NCBI GenBank assembly: GCA_949316235.1
Contig: OX438753.1
Location: 21,942,801 to 22,006,800 of the forward strand
Length of the DNA: 64,000 bases
Origin: Oegoconia quadripuncta
Lineage: Eukaryota; Arthropoda; Insecta; Lepidoptera; Autostichidae
Direction of reading: 5' to 3'
Under the pieces are notes generated by a model. That model saw nothing but the letters and a program-made list of their open reading frames with translations, was not told where the DNA came from and did no database searches. The position numbers and the translations under genes are program-made. Below, piece after piece: positions 1 through 12,214 of the stretch. Positions within the stretch are counted from its first letter, which is position 1; the number at the start of each line of letters is the position of its first letter.

Positions 1-215
1 CACTTCTACAATAGCAACATGAGTATACAAAAAATATCAAAAACATCATAGTATACTTTAAATTATGTTTGAATTAATCAGTGCGTTTGTTATAAATATA
101 GTAAGAATAATTTAAAATAAAGCGCAAGTAGTGAAGATAAAGTTCTCTCCAGATCCGAGTAAGAAAATCAGCACCGAAGCATTCACCTGAAAAAAATAAT
201 TATGAATTATTTTTA

Positions 216-885
216 TTGGGTCTTTACTATGAAATTGGAGTTTTTTTTCTTCGTTAATCATATGTACCAATTCCTGCGATTTTCAAAGCTATATCCAAAT
301 TTGTTTTTTATTTGGAAAATGGAATATTATTTCAAGGTTTCACATTAAATATTTTTTAATTTCTGGGCTAAATCACATAATTGACGACCGATTGGTGTAG
401 CGGATAGTGACCCTATCAGCGAAACCAGCGGTTGCGGGTTCGAATCCCGCGACGGGTAAATGTTTGTATGATGAATACGAACATTTATTCCCGAGTCTTG
501 GATGTTTATATAAATATTTATGTATGTTTATCCGTTATCTAGTATCCATAGCACAAGCTTTGCTTAGTTTGGGACTAGATGATTGGTGTAAGTGTCCGAA
601 ATATTTATTATTATTATTATTATTAATTAAAAAAAATTTGAACAGAGCTCTTTTCATGTGCTTCCCATATAATCATTTCTTAGATTCGCTGAAACTTTTA
701 TAAAGCGGTTACTTGTAAAAATTAACGCTGCCTATACTTAACTTAATGTTATCCGATAATACTCACAAAGTTTAGTTAAATTTGGATTTGCCGTTCCCAA
801 AAAAATATCAAAAATGTTTGTATGGAGAAAACAGTCTTAATGAAATTCTTCATACAAAACGCCAATTTCATAGGTAAGGACCTAA
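216..885. mobile_element. MITE with TTGGGTC...ACCTAA ends, interrupted by a SINE
   Basis: Ends TTGGGTCTTTAC and GGTAAGGACCTAA are inverted relatives; the interior matches 59758-60166 in reverse. SINE A sits inside at 383-625. Confidence 0.7.
383..625 (+). repeat. tRNA-derived SINE, family A
   Basis: Head GACGACCGATTGGTGTAG (A-box-like) and a Pol III B box GGTTGCGGGTTCGAATCCC, a tRNA-unrelated body (CTAGTATCCATAGCACAAGC) and a (TTA)n tail. Confidence 0.85.
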
Positions 886-1007
886 TATATCATCTGTATA
901 AAACAGTAGACAGTAGTCTGTTGTATCATGATATCAGCCATAGTCCACGGCTTTATAGATTTCCAGAGAGAATTGGAAGCGGCCTTCATCCAGAGACTTC
1001 CCGCGAC

Positions 1008-1311
1008 TTTTTTTTATGCACAACGGTTTAGCAGTTGACTTCAATCACACCCAATGTTAAGTGAAGATGAAGCCAAAGGTTGAAGCGTACTGATCCAGAA
1101 ACCCCATCTTATTTGGGGGACTGGCTATCTTATCTCTGACACCCGGAACACAACAATGCTATTAACATTGCTGTTTGGCGGCAGACTTAGGTAAGATGGT
1201 GGTAGCTAGCCAGGCGGGCATTTAAACTCCCTACCACCAACCAACCGAGCACTAAATATGTACCCTCCGATTCGTAAACCCTTATCTTGTTTACATTGAG
1301 CCACAGAGGCC
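1008..1311 (-). repeat. tRNA-derived SINE, family C
   Basis: Inverted copy of a family whose head reads CCGCCTCCGTGGCTCAATGT with a B box GGTCGCGGGTTCGATCCC. The body includes TGTTGTGTTCCGGTTGTCAG and it ends at a poly(A). Here the B-box region is partly lost. Confidence 0.72.
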
Positions 1312-2289
1312 GACTTTTAGTAGGACATCCGTCTGGACGGAGCCATAAACTAGCTTATGGGACATAAATCTCGCCATGTGCCCTATCCATGACATTCGCT
1401 CTACAAATTTCCTCATTTTTGATTCTATTTTGGGTGGAAAAAACTAGTGATACAGACGGAAGGTTCTTTGGATGTTATTGTATAATTTCTAAATTAAATT
1501 ATTAATTATTGAATTGTATATTTATTGTATTTCTGAATTTAATGAATGACTGGATGTGAATAATTTAAATTGACGGACTATTGAATTGTTTATTGGATCA
1601 ATGGATAATTGATTTTGTTATACTGCAATTGAATTTAAAAGAATTATGCTGTATCAAATAGAATTAATGTTAATCATGTTTATAAAATATTGACATACTT
1701 GAATAATGCACTTAATAATATTGAGTAAGACTAAATCTGAATCTAAAGCGTGCCTATGGCGGGAAGCAGTGTCACCTGTATTTCACGACAGAGTCTCCTA
1801 TATTTCGTGACATTGATCGATTGGGAGCCCCTTAAGAGGGACTCTCATCATAAAAAATAAGAATTGAGAAAACCCATTAATTACTCCAAAACTTTAAGCC
1901 AAGATCTGCAAACACATCTTTTCAGCTACTGGAAACGCCACTTTTGATTATGAACAACTTTCCTCAATGAACTTTAGTAGAATTCGGCCGTAACATCAAA
2001 GTAGAAAAGAACCAAAACTTAACTTCTCGTGGGTGTCATAAAAGACAACTTAAAGGATCGTGTGTCCATCTGGCTGGGTGGCAGTAAGCCCAGCCCTGCC
2101 CAGTGTGGCGAAGGAGAAATTTTCGTATGGGCAGCGATGTAAATCCTATGAGGCCTACGTTCAGTAGTGAATTTTTATAAGTTGTTAATATAACGTGATC
2201 GAGACACGTCACGCGAATGTATGAGTGAGTAGAAGAGGCCAAGTCCCACATCGGCGGTGGAGGGTAGGGGCTTTTCGTACAAAATTTTC
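1312..2289. other. No gene recognised
   Basis: AT-rich; open frames here are short and unlike any family. 2036-2289 may be the upstream part of the LINE remnant. Confidence 0.4.
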
Positions 2290-2563
2290 GGACTACTAGG
2301 TTTGGGGAGGAATTCCACCCGTATGTGGTTAACATACCGAACATTCGTACTAAGCGGTTCGACTCTTCATTCATAATGCGAACAGCCAAGGCATGGAACA
2401 CCCTTCCGGCGTCAGTCTTTCCTGAATCCTACAACCTTGGGATCTTCAAGAGCAGGGTGAATAGGCATCTACTGAGATCGCGTGCGTCATCTTCGGCCAC
2501 ATCGTCACTTCCCATCAGGTGAGATTGTGGTGAAACGCATATCAAGTGAATCAAAAAAAAAAA
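2290..2563 (+). repeat. LINE 3' coding end with A tail
   Basis: Translates to SSFIMRTAKAWNTLPASVFP and [17 protein letters not shown], the usual reverse-transcriptase ORF C-terminus of lepidopteran LINEs; poly(A) at 2552-2563. The same family is at 18906 and 46060. Confidence 0.75.
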
Positions 2564-2579
2564 ATTCTCCCGTTAATCG

Positions 2580-2840
2580 CATATCAATCTAAGGCATATT
2601 TTAATGGAATGTGTCCGGAACGATGCTGAAAGAAGGCAACTTCAAATAGTATATAATTTGTTTGAGATAGGAGGTTGTAACAGTGTCTTGGCGTCCCCAA
2701 ACTCGGTGATGGCCAGGATGCTGTACAACATTGTGAATCTAGGTATTAAGCGGCGGTGATGGGGTTTCAAGCAGATACTATGAGGGTGGCATATTCTGTA
2801 CAGAACAAACCCTCTTAAAAAAAATATATAGATTAAAAAA
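2580..2840 (+). repeat. LINE ORF2 C-terminal fragment (zinc-knuckle type)
   Basis: HILMECVRNDAERRQLQ with downstream residues resembles the segment after the Cys-His motif in the copy at 48885-49285. Confidence 0.55.
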
Positions 2841-2869
2841 AAAAAAAAAAATCTAAGGCTAGTGCGTGC

Positions 2870-2972
2870 GTTTTTGAAAAAAAATTAAACTGCCTATGTC
2901 AATACCTTCTATTTTACTTAACTAATATGCCCATTTTTTTTTTGCTTACGGTAAAAAAACTCATGCGGTATA
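2870..2972. repeat. MITE arm (family of 13126-13359)
   Basis: AAACTGCCTATGTCAATACC through ACGGTAAAAAAACTCATGCG matches the right arm of the 57291-57922 element. Confidence 0.5.
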
Positions 2973-3103
2973 AGTAGGATTCTTGGTTCCATAGTGTTAT
3001 TCCTCTATGGTTCCATCGTAGCACTCAAATGGCTGTATGGATTCTAATGAATGAGCTGTTGCTAGATTCGTCGTGACAGTGCTAACACTCGTATTTCAGA
3101 ATG

Positions 3104-3164
3104 TTGCTCAAGCGTAGATCTATCTAAGGTTGAGCATGGTTACAAAGAGATGCGGCTATACAGG

Positions 3165-3170
<6 letters not shown>
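3104..3170. repeat. Half copy of the foldback repeat at 39114
   Basis: TTGCTCAAGCGTAGATCTAT and GAGATGCGGCTATACAGGTTAC match the internal sequence of the 39114-39229 element. Confidence 0.5.
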
Positions 3171-3199
<29 letters not shown>

Positions 3200-3544
3200 G
3201 TTTGCTTTTACTTTGGTAACGTTAACGATGTAATCGTTCACAAAGAAATAGCGCGATACCATTTTTTACATCAGCTATAAACCAAAACCAAAAACGTTCC
3301 GTTCGAACGGTGAAATCGTTGTAAAACAGCGCGATTGGTCCCCTGGTCAATATGGCGTATTTCAATATGGTTCAATAAGTGTATTTGTATTGTATCAATG
3401 ACTCACAACTCATTGACTTGATTCATTGACATCCTGTAGACCACTTTTCCAAGGATTTGAACATTTTGACGGTACCATGTTTATATATCTACGAATTATG
3501 TGTCTTTGTTAAAAATTATCTACACTTGTTCCAAAAGCGAATTG

Positions 3545-3840
3545 AAAGTTGTAACTTTAATACTAGGTTCCCTAACAACATCAACAACATCATTGCATAG
3601 TTGAAATAGCTATCAAATGGCTATAAGAGTATATAACACATTAAATGATAATATGAAATCTCTGCCCTTAGAAATATTCAAAAGAAAACTTAAACAGTGG
3701 CTGACGCAATGCTGTTTTTACTCAGTAGATGAATATTTTGATTTTTACAAATACCCAAAGCTATGGAAACAATTTAATTATTACCTACATAACTATTTAA
3801 TTTTGACTCCAGTGCATTTGATATGTAACTAAATTATTAT
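3545..3840 (+). repeat. LINE reverse-transcriptase C-terminal remnant
   Basis: AIRVYNTLNDNMKSLPLEIF and KRKLKQWLTQCCFYSVDEYF match the usual LINE C-terminal fold; no upstream RT. Confidence 0.55.
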
Positions 3841-4053
3841 TGACTTCTCTGAACCCGACATTTTAACTAAATAATTAATGTAACTACGTATAATGTGCAT
3901 GTGTAAATATAATCGTTAATTAAATGTGTAAATATAATGAAATTTTGCATGCCAGTGTCTGGTACAATGTGTGAAACTTTATATTTGTGAATGAGATCTG
4001 TGTACCACATTTAGAGCAATTATAAACAAATGTATTGTATGAATGACTCACAG

Positions 4054-7000
4054 CTAGTACTTGTTCTGTAGATTCTGCATTTCGGCGCCGTCCTGCTGCC
4101 CCTTGGTGCCGAGCTCGGCGAGCCGCGAGTGCTTCCACTTGCCGTCGTCGCCGTTTATATTGCGGTCCTCGCACACACACAGGAACAGGGAGTCCACCAC
4201 CATCTGCGTTACAATCGACATTTTATTCATCATCATCATCTCGGCCCGTAAACATCCCACTGCAGCAATATAGGCCTTCCCTCTTATAATGAGGGAGTAT
4301 GGGCCATAGTCGTCGAGCGTCCGTGGCTCAGCGGTCAAGACGCGGTCTCCCAATTTGGGAGGTCCGGGTTCGATTCCCAGGCAGGCCATGTTGAGTTTGA
4401 GAGGCCACCAATGAGTTTTTAAATTTAATTTAATTACTTATGTGCATTTATCCGACTGTTCTTAAACGGTGAAGTAAAACATCGTGAGGAAACTTGCATG
4501 CCTGAAAAATAAAAATTCTAAGGCTGGTGAAGTCCCTAACTCGCATTGGGCCAGCGTGGTGGACTATGGCCGTAATAGAAAGTTAGATGTCAACATTGTC
4601 CTATCACTGCATACGTGTTTAACCACAATCTCACATCTCAACATATCAAGTTTACCACAAAAATCTTTAACAAGCCCTTGGCATGGCATTACTGGATGCG
4701 CCGTTGCCTTATTCGCTTCCTTAAACTCAACCTACTCTAGGCTTTTTGGCGGGATCTCGGCGAGTGAAGTTGCATTTTTCTTTATAATTCTTATAATTTG
4801 TGCATTCTAACTTTTGAAGCTTAATAATGGCAAAATATTGTACAGCAAACGTTAGTGTTGGTGTACAGGTGAAGGGAAGTGTAAATTAAAGTGCGTAACG
4901 AAGCTTTCGGGTATCCACAAGAAGCCGCAAAATCTTTAGTAAAGCATTCTGCCACTTTACTGAAGAATGACTTGACCATGACTAGACTCTGTATACGCCA
5001 AGTATACGACGAATTACTTGTTTTGACTGAGACTGACTTACAAACTGAAGAAATAAGAGAAATAAGACATGGCTGTTATGGGCTAGATCCCTTTGCCTTC
5101 TCCTAAAGGAGAGAATGAAACCAAAAAAAACGAAAAAAAAAATCAACCTACTTTAAAATCATACAAACCTCATAGAGTGAGAGTATACAATGCGCAATGA
5201 AGAAAGCGAAGATGCAAATAACGAGGGTCGGGAAGGCGAAGAAGTGCAAATCCGTATTCCTCTTCAGCAGCAGCAGGCCGACGATGCCCGTCACCGCCGT
5301 CACTATGCACTTGCCGAGGAACAGGATGAAGTCGCCGATGCTGTTGATGGTGGCCACTTGTAATGCATTGTTCACTATCGTGCTGAACGCCTGCAAGTTA
5401 TACGTGTAATTGTTAGGTATCAGACATTGGAATTCCATAATTTAGTATCAAAGTTAGCACATCTGCTAAGCGTGCCATTCGTGCCATTTATAAATTAGGA
5501 CTTAGAGTGTCTCTCAGTGATAAGTTTAAGGAAATTAATATCTTAACAATGGCATCTCAATACATTTATGAGAATTTGTTATATGCAAAAAAAAATATAA
5601 CCTTATTCGCTAAAAATAGTGATAGGCACAATGTTAATACAAGGAAGTATACGCTTTTATAATAAGGTTCCAGTAGACATTCAAAATTTGCCTTTAAATA
5701 AACTTAAAGCATTCATAAAACAGAAATTATTAGCAAAAGGCTATTATAAAATCACTGACTATTTGAATGATAAGCAAATATGGACATAGCTGTCTTATTA
5801 TTCATATAATTATCAAATCACAAATTGTAACCTATAATCTGTTTAAAAGAGCAACCCTAGAGTTTTTTGAATGAGCAGTAAATGTAATATTAATAGTGAC
5901 GTTTTCAAGTGATAATTTTATCCTATGAAATAAAATATTTTGATTTGATTTGATTCTTTTATGGGTCATAGTCATGTAAGTTATTCTTTGTAATTTGAAC
6001 TTTGTTACTTAAGTATTTCAATAAAAAGATTATTATTACGAAAAACAACGAAAGTCGACTTTTAAAGGCTGTTGGTGTGATGTCTTTGTACTATTGACAT
6101 ATGCTAAGCTCATACAGACATACAATTATTGCAAGTTAGTGTTTTAATGTCGTCACATTTAATGGCACTTATACAGGCAATATCACGTGTATGAAAAGTT
6201 TTTGTGGCAATGTCGGCGGTATCCATATTTTATACGTATCGTGTAGTTATCGAAGCGACATGCCTCGCAAATCTGCCTTGTTATTAATATTTCATGTATA
6301 CATAACAAACAAAATATGTGGAATAAACTGGCAAAATTAATTTAGGACAGCCCTTCAATTGCAGTATTTAAGAAAAGGCTAAAAGAGCATTACCTCTCCC
6401 ATCTTTCGTGATATGTAGGTTTATAGTATATATATATATATATATTTAAATTATGTTATGTATATATTTCGCAGTAGGTATATGTAATATATTTAGTGTA
6501 AGTTTATTATTCAGTTATCTTTTCTTGTTTTATTTGTTTTATTATTCGTTATAGGATTTTTTCTTTTGCACACAATTTACTGCTAAACCCCAAATTTACT
6601 AAGTTTCCTATTTCAATGCTCAGGTTGGCTGGAAGAGATCTCTTAAAGAGATAAGTCCACCTTTGTACGTGACCTATTGTTTGTACTCTGTTATTGTAAT
6701 TTTTTGGTGCAATAAAGAATATTTAAAATATATTTAAAAAATATTCTTTTTTGCACAACAATAAATGTGTAAGTTTGGATGTTTGTTTGTTTGAATGAAA
6801 TTTGGTAAGACGATCATACCCTGGTTTCAAACAGGATTATTTTTTATCCCGATAAAGTGAGGAGTTCTTAATATATTCCGCGATAAACTTATTCCACGCA
6901 GGCGTCCCTCTGCATTCTCTATCGCATATTTAATGGGGAGTGTTCTGAACAACTGTTCGAGCTAATACCCGCTGCCCAATTTAACCGATACACTTCTCGT

Positions 7001-10000
7001 CGAAAATTAAATTTCCATCCACATCACCTGGATGAGTGGAAGTCTACCACTGTACGTTTCTCAAGAAACTTCTTACCACGTACGACCACCCTGTGGAACG
7101 GACTTCCGGCAGCGGTGTTCCCGAACGAGTACGACATTGGAACCTTCAAGAAACGAGCCTACACCTTCCTTAAAGGCCGGCAACGCATCTGTGACCCTTT
7201 TGAGAAAGAAAAGAAAGAAAGAAAGAAACTGTTTATTCGCCACTTTGACACATATACAACAATTGTTAGGCAAGTAAAATAACAGAACACTCAGATAAGT
7301 GTCGCAGCAGCGAAAGGGAAACGACTCAGCTATATGCTGACCCTATAAGAGCTCAGCGCTGGTTTACTGTCGCACCCAGAGCAGACGAGTTACCGTCGCT
7401 AGTTGCATAAAGACAGGACAAGTCAAATGAATTAAAATGTGCTATGTAAATTAAATAAATACATAAAGATATTTGTTATGTGCATAAAACTTGTATATAT
7501 AAATAAACTTCCCTTGAAGAACAAAGATAAATAGAAAGAAGTTCACTGTTTGGGAAATGATTAATCGACTAGTGCAACTAAAATATATTGCTGCTAGTAT
7601 CAATATAAATATAAATACAATGGCTCAGATCTAATAACGCCTGAATTTGCAAAGAGATGAAATATAAGTAATAATAATAATAAAACGAGTAATTGAAAGA
7701 ATATTGCCGCTATACAAGCACGTGAGTAAATGCTGCAAGCTTAGCTTGCTGGTCCAGTAGATACCTTCGGAAGTGCAGTTTAACAATTGACTTAGAAAGC
7801 GGACGTCTAAGGGGTGGTGGCAGGTTATTCCAACATTTACTAGCTTGATAGCGGAAACTGCCCTCGAAAGCTCGTGTACTATGAAAAGGTGTGGATAGGA
7901 TGAAACATTTAGCTCTTCTTGAATTGTAGCTTTGGTGAAATTTAGACCATTCTAATTTCTCATATAGATACTTGGGACGTTTAGTTTTAATGACATTGTG
8001 TAATAACCCAGCAAAGTGCAACTGACGTCTTGATTCCATATTAAGCAGGCCTATTTTAACCAACTGTGGTGTTATGTGAGAACGTCTAGGTAATTTAATA
8101 CAAAATCTGATGCAAGCATTCTGTACTCTTTGTATCACACGTTTAGTCCTAGCTAGCAAACACGGACCAAATACTACATCGCCGTAATTTAATTTTGAGA
8201 GGATCAAGCATTCGCACAATTTAAGTCTTATTTCCTTACTAAGCAGATGTCGTACTTTATATAATATTTTAAGACGAAAGAAACAACCTTTGGCGACATT
8301 AGTTATGTGTTCCTCGAATTGAAGCCTACTGTCCATAAGCACTCCCAAGTTTCGAGCCTGATGTACGCGCTCTACGTCAGATCCCAGTATTGATAGAACC
8401 GGTGCATGCGTCAAAGTAGACTCAATTTGCTTTTTGGAACCAAAAATCATAAATTTTGACTTACGAGGATTTAATACCAAAGCATTCGTGTGCGCCCAGG
8501 AAGCCACTCTATCGAGATCCAAGTTTAACTTCTCAATGCAGGGGGCTATATCATGGGGGTTCACAGAGTTGTAGATCTGCACATCGTCAGCGTAAAGATG
8601 AAACTTGCTGTTCTGAATATGACTCACAATATCTGCAGTATACAGTATGAACAGGAGAGGACCCAGAATCGACCCCTGCGGTACTCCTCTATTAACGTCC
8701 CGAGGAGCAGACCAGACCAGAGAGCCATCGCTAGCCTGAAGTTTTACCAATTGAGATCGACCAGCTAAGTAACTGTTAAACCAATCGATGGTTGAAGAGT
8801 CAAATCCATAATATGCACACTTAGAAAGAAGCAAAGACGTATTAATACAGTCGAATGCTCGCGAAAAGTCGAGCAAGGTTAGGATCGTACTCATACCTTT
8901 ATCCTGGGCAGTTAAAATGTTGTCTATAACGTCAAGCAGAGCAGTGGCTGTGCCAAGCCCCTTCCTGAACCCCGACTGAACTACTGGCAGTAGATCGTTG
9001 TCCTCCAGATACTTCGTAAGTTGTACATGTACTATCCTCTCTAGTACTTTAGAGAGACAGGGCAGAATACTAATAGGTCTAAGGTCCTTGAACTGCACAG
9101 GGTTAGGAATCTTTGGAATGGGCGTTATGAGAGCAGTCCTCCACGACTCTGGAAACGTAGCCGTAGTAATAGACTTGTTAATTATCCATGTGATGATAGG
9201 GAGGGTATGTGGCAAAGTCAACAAGATCATTTCTGCGTTAATACCGTCGATGCCTTCTGCGTTAGATTTAATGGATAAAAAAGCTCTGGCTACGTCAGTT
9301 TCATCGACAGGTTTTAATTTAAACACAGAATCACCAACTCTGTTAAATTCATAAAAAGTCAACATAGATATCGATACTGTGTCTGTACCAGGAAGGTCCA
9401 AAAAGTGTGCATTAATTTCGTCGGGATCGCTAAACTTTATTGGAAGAGTGGTGTCTTTATTGGAATCATTAAGAACCGTACGTTTCAAGTTGTTCCAGAA
9501 TTTTTTGGAGTCCATAACTAGTTCGTTGATCTTACGATTAAAATATGCTCGTTGTTCGTTATACATGCTTAGTTTAACAAGTTTTTTTAAAGATTTATAG
9601 TAATCTCTATGCGGTTCTGATTTAGTGGAGCGGTAGCGTTTAAGTGCTTTATCACGTAATTTACACAGTAACTTTAAGTTAGCTGTCATCCAAGGAGTAG
9701 GTTTAGTTTTGACAAACACAGTCTTAAGAGGGGCATGTGCATCAAATAAGGTCAAAATGAGCGTATCATAGATATTAAGCATATCATCCACAGTTCTCGC
9801 GTATCGTATAGCTTCCCAGTCTAAGCTTGTTAAATCTCGATTGAACGCGTCAATGTCAATGTCTTTAATTGGCCTAAATGTAATAAATTTTGGTTTAAAT
9901 TTTTCTTTAACTATGTTAAGTGTTGCATTTATCATTGCGTGCCCATTTATTCCAGTTACATTAGACACATCAACCCGTTTCACCGCTATGTCAGTACATA

Positions 10001-12181
10001 TGAGGTCGATGAGCGTCGCATTATTATCAGTAAAATGAGTAGGTTCCGTCACAATCTGACTAAGCCCAATGCATTGTAAAAAATTATTAAGTAAAAGACG
10101 TTTGTTATCTCCGACATCCAACTGATTAATATTAAAATCTCCAAGTAACACAAGTTTATCAAAGTACGAAAAGGAGGTAACAGAGTCATTGAGATCATCC
10201 AAAAAGGTATCAACTGACTGCCATGGTGGGCGATAAGCAGTACCTATTGCAAGTCGTGTTCCATTGACTGTAACTCCAACCCACCACTGCTCTGTTGCAG
10301 AAGGAGGATGATCCAAAAACCGAACCCTAATACCCTGTCGTATATAAAATGCCACTCCACCGCCTCGACCACCACAGATGGTGGCGGGTCGAGGTCGTAA
10401 GCGAAATCTGTACCCTGGTATCAAGGGGGCTAGTGCCTCCCTGCCCGCCCTAATCCATGACTCATTAATAGCTAAAATGTCTGGCAAGTGTTGCTCCACA
10501 GCCATAATAAAATTATCATGACCTGTATTCAAAGATTGCGCATTAAATAACGCCACTTTAATATACCTACATTTAGGAGCCATCTATATGTATATAATAA
10601 TAGGTTCGGTGATTTATAGTTACTGTAATACAGTATACGGTCGTATAGGTCCACATAATTAGGTAACTCCATAACTCAATGGCGGAGCACGTGAGGCTAC
10701 GGCTATCTAGTACGTAAATAGGGCGGTCGTGTAAATAAATAAAGTTAAGGATACATAGTATTACTAATAAATATAAATAATATTCGTTAATTATAAAATA
10801 AGTATTTATGTACGAGTATAGTAAAATTGTTATAATTATAAAATAATGATATAATATAGGAACCAGTGTGTATAATAGGTGAGTTAATTGGTGATTGACT
10901 TGCGTGCTGCGACACTTACAAATAAAAGAAAATAATAACAAATCGTCTGGAGACAGACCAAACCCAAAACTGCTATTAATCAGTTTTATGCAAAGTAGCT
11001 GCGCCAAAAACACGGTCAATGTCTTTGTCACTACGTATTAATTGAGTAGGTGAACCAGTAGTTTCGGAGCGCCTCGCCAGGATGCGCCCGTCCCTAGTCC
11101 ACACGAACCTCCAGCCATTCGCACGAGCGGTCTCGCGAGCTTTACGAAACAGGATGCGGTTAGACCTGGTGAGCCTCTCGTTAATGTAAATCGGTCGAGG
11201 CTCGTGCGGAGGAAGACCTATGTCCGATGAGGTGAGGTGACGGCGAACTCTTGCATTCTTTATAATTTCATCCCGCAGTCTTCTGCGCGCCAGTCGCACT
11301 ACGAGAGGCCGCGGGCGCGGCCGCTCGCTGGGTTCGGCGCCGCCATCGAGAGCGCGGCGTTGTGTGGGCCCCACACGAGTCGCACTAACAACGTCTCGCT
11401 CGTCCAGCGTTATTCCCAGTTTGGTCGCCGTTGCTATGGCTAAGTGTAAGGTGGATTCACCTGCCAACTCCGGGATACCAGATAACTCCAAGTCATTTGA
11501 GAGCGCCGATTGATCCCGATCATTCAAGTCTAATTGAAGTTGAACAATAGTGTCCTGCAACATCACAATGTCTGAAACCTTATGATGCTGAGATTTTAGG
11601 TTTCCTAAATCAGCACGAAGTTTAGAGTTTTCGCCCTCAAGTTCCTTTATTTTGTTATGGAAAGAGCTGACATCCTTTCTTAATTCATTCAGCTGCGAGG
11701 ACAGGAAATCGGTGGTATTTGTAAAATCCGACTTCAACTTCTCAACGGCTGTATTTAGGTCGGTCTTGATCTCATTTCTCATCTTGTCCAACCTGGATGA
11801 CAGGAGTGCGTCGAATTTTTCGAGCGAAAATGTCTGCGAAGTGCCAGCGCGAGCAGGCGCAGGCCGCTGTTTCTGTTCGATAATGATGCTTTCAGACGGC
11901 ATATCGTCGCACGACATATCAAACTCACTAACCGACCCATGTTCAAATTCCTTTCTAGTAGGCGTTTCATCTCCCCTGTGTCTGCGTGCAACATTACTAC
12001 AAGATGGGCATCGCCAGGTTCGCTTTAAATGAGGCGAATTTGCCACAAAGTAGTCCGTAGACATATTGAGGCATTTGTAATGATATACGCCACCACAAAT
12101 TGTGCATGCCAGTACTTTGTCTTGCTTGGATAATTCGTGACAGGCCAGGCACTTCATTGTACTCGAGTGCTATTTATAAAC

Positions 12182-12214
<33 letters not shown>

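Noticed and set aside
383..460. tRNA gene, from the A-box/B-box sequences
   Set aside because: The module recurs with the same non-tRNA body and tail at many sites, and no clean acceptor stem is seen; it is SINE-derived. The same applies to the tRNA-like modules at 4320-4390 and 58810-58890.
4891..5106. Small protein-coding gene (71-residue open frame)
   Set aside because: It lies in an R-family retroposon, and the frame is broken in the other copies.
10573..11031. 152-residue frame between ORF1 and ORF2 of the CR1-like element
   Set aside because: It overlaps both ORFs in another frame, is Tyr/Ile-rich and has no domain; likely a chance frame in the AT-rich spacer.
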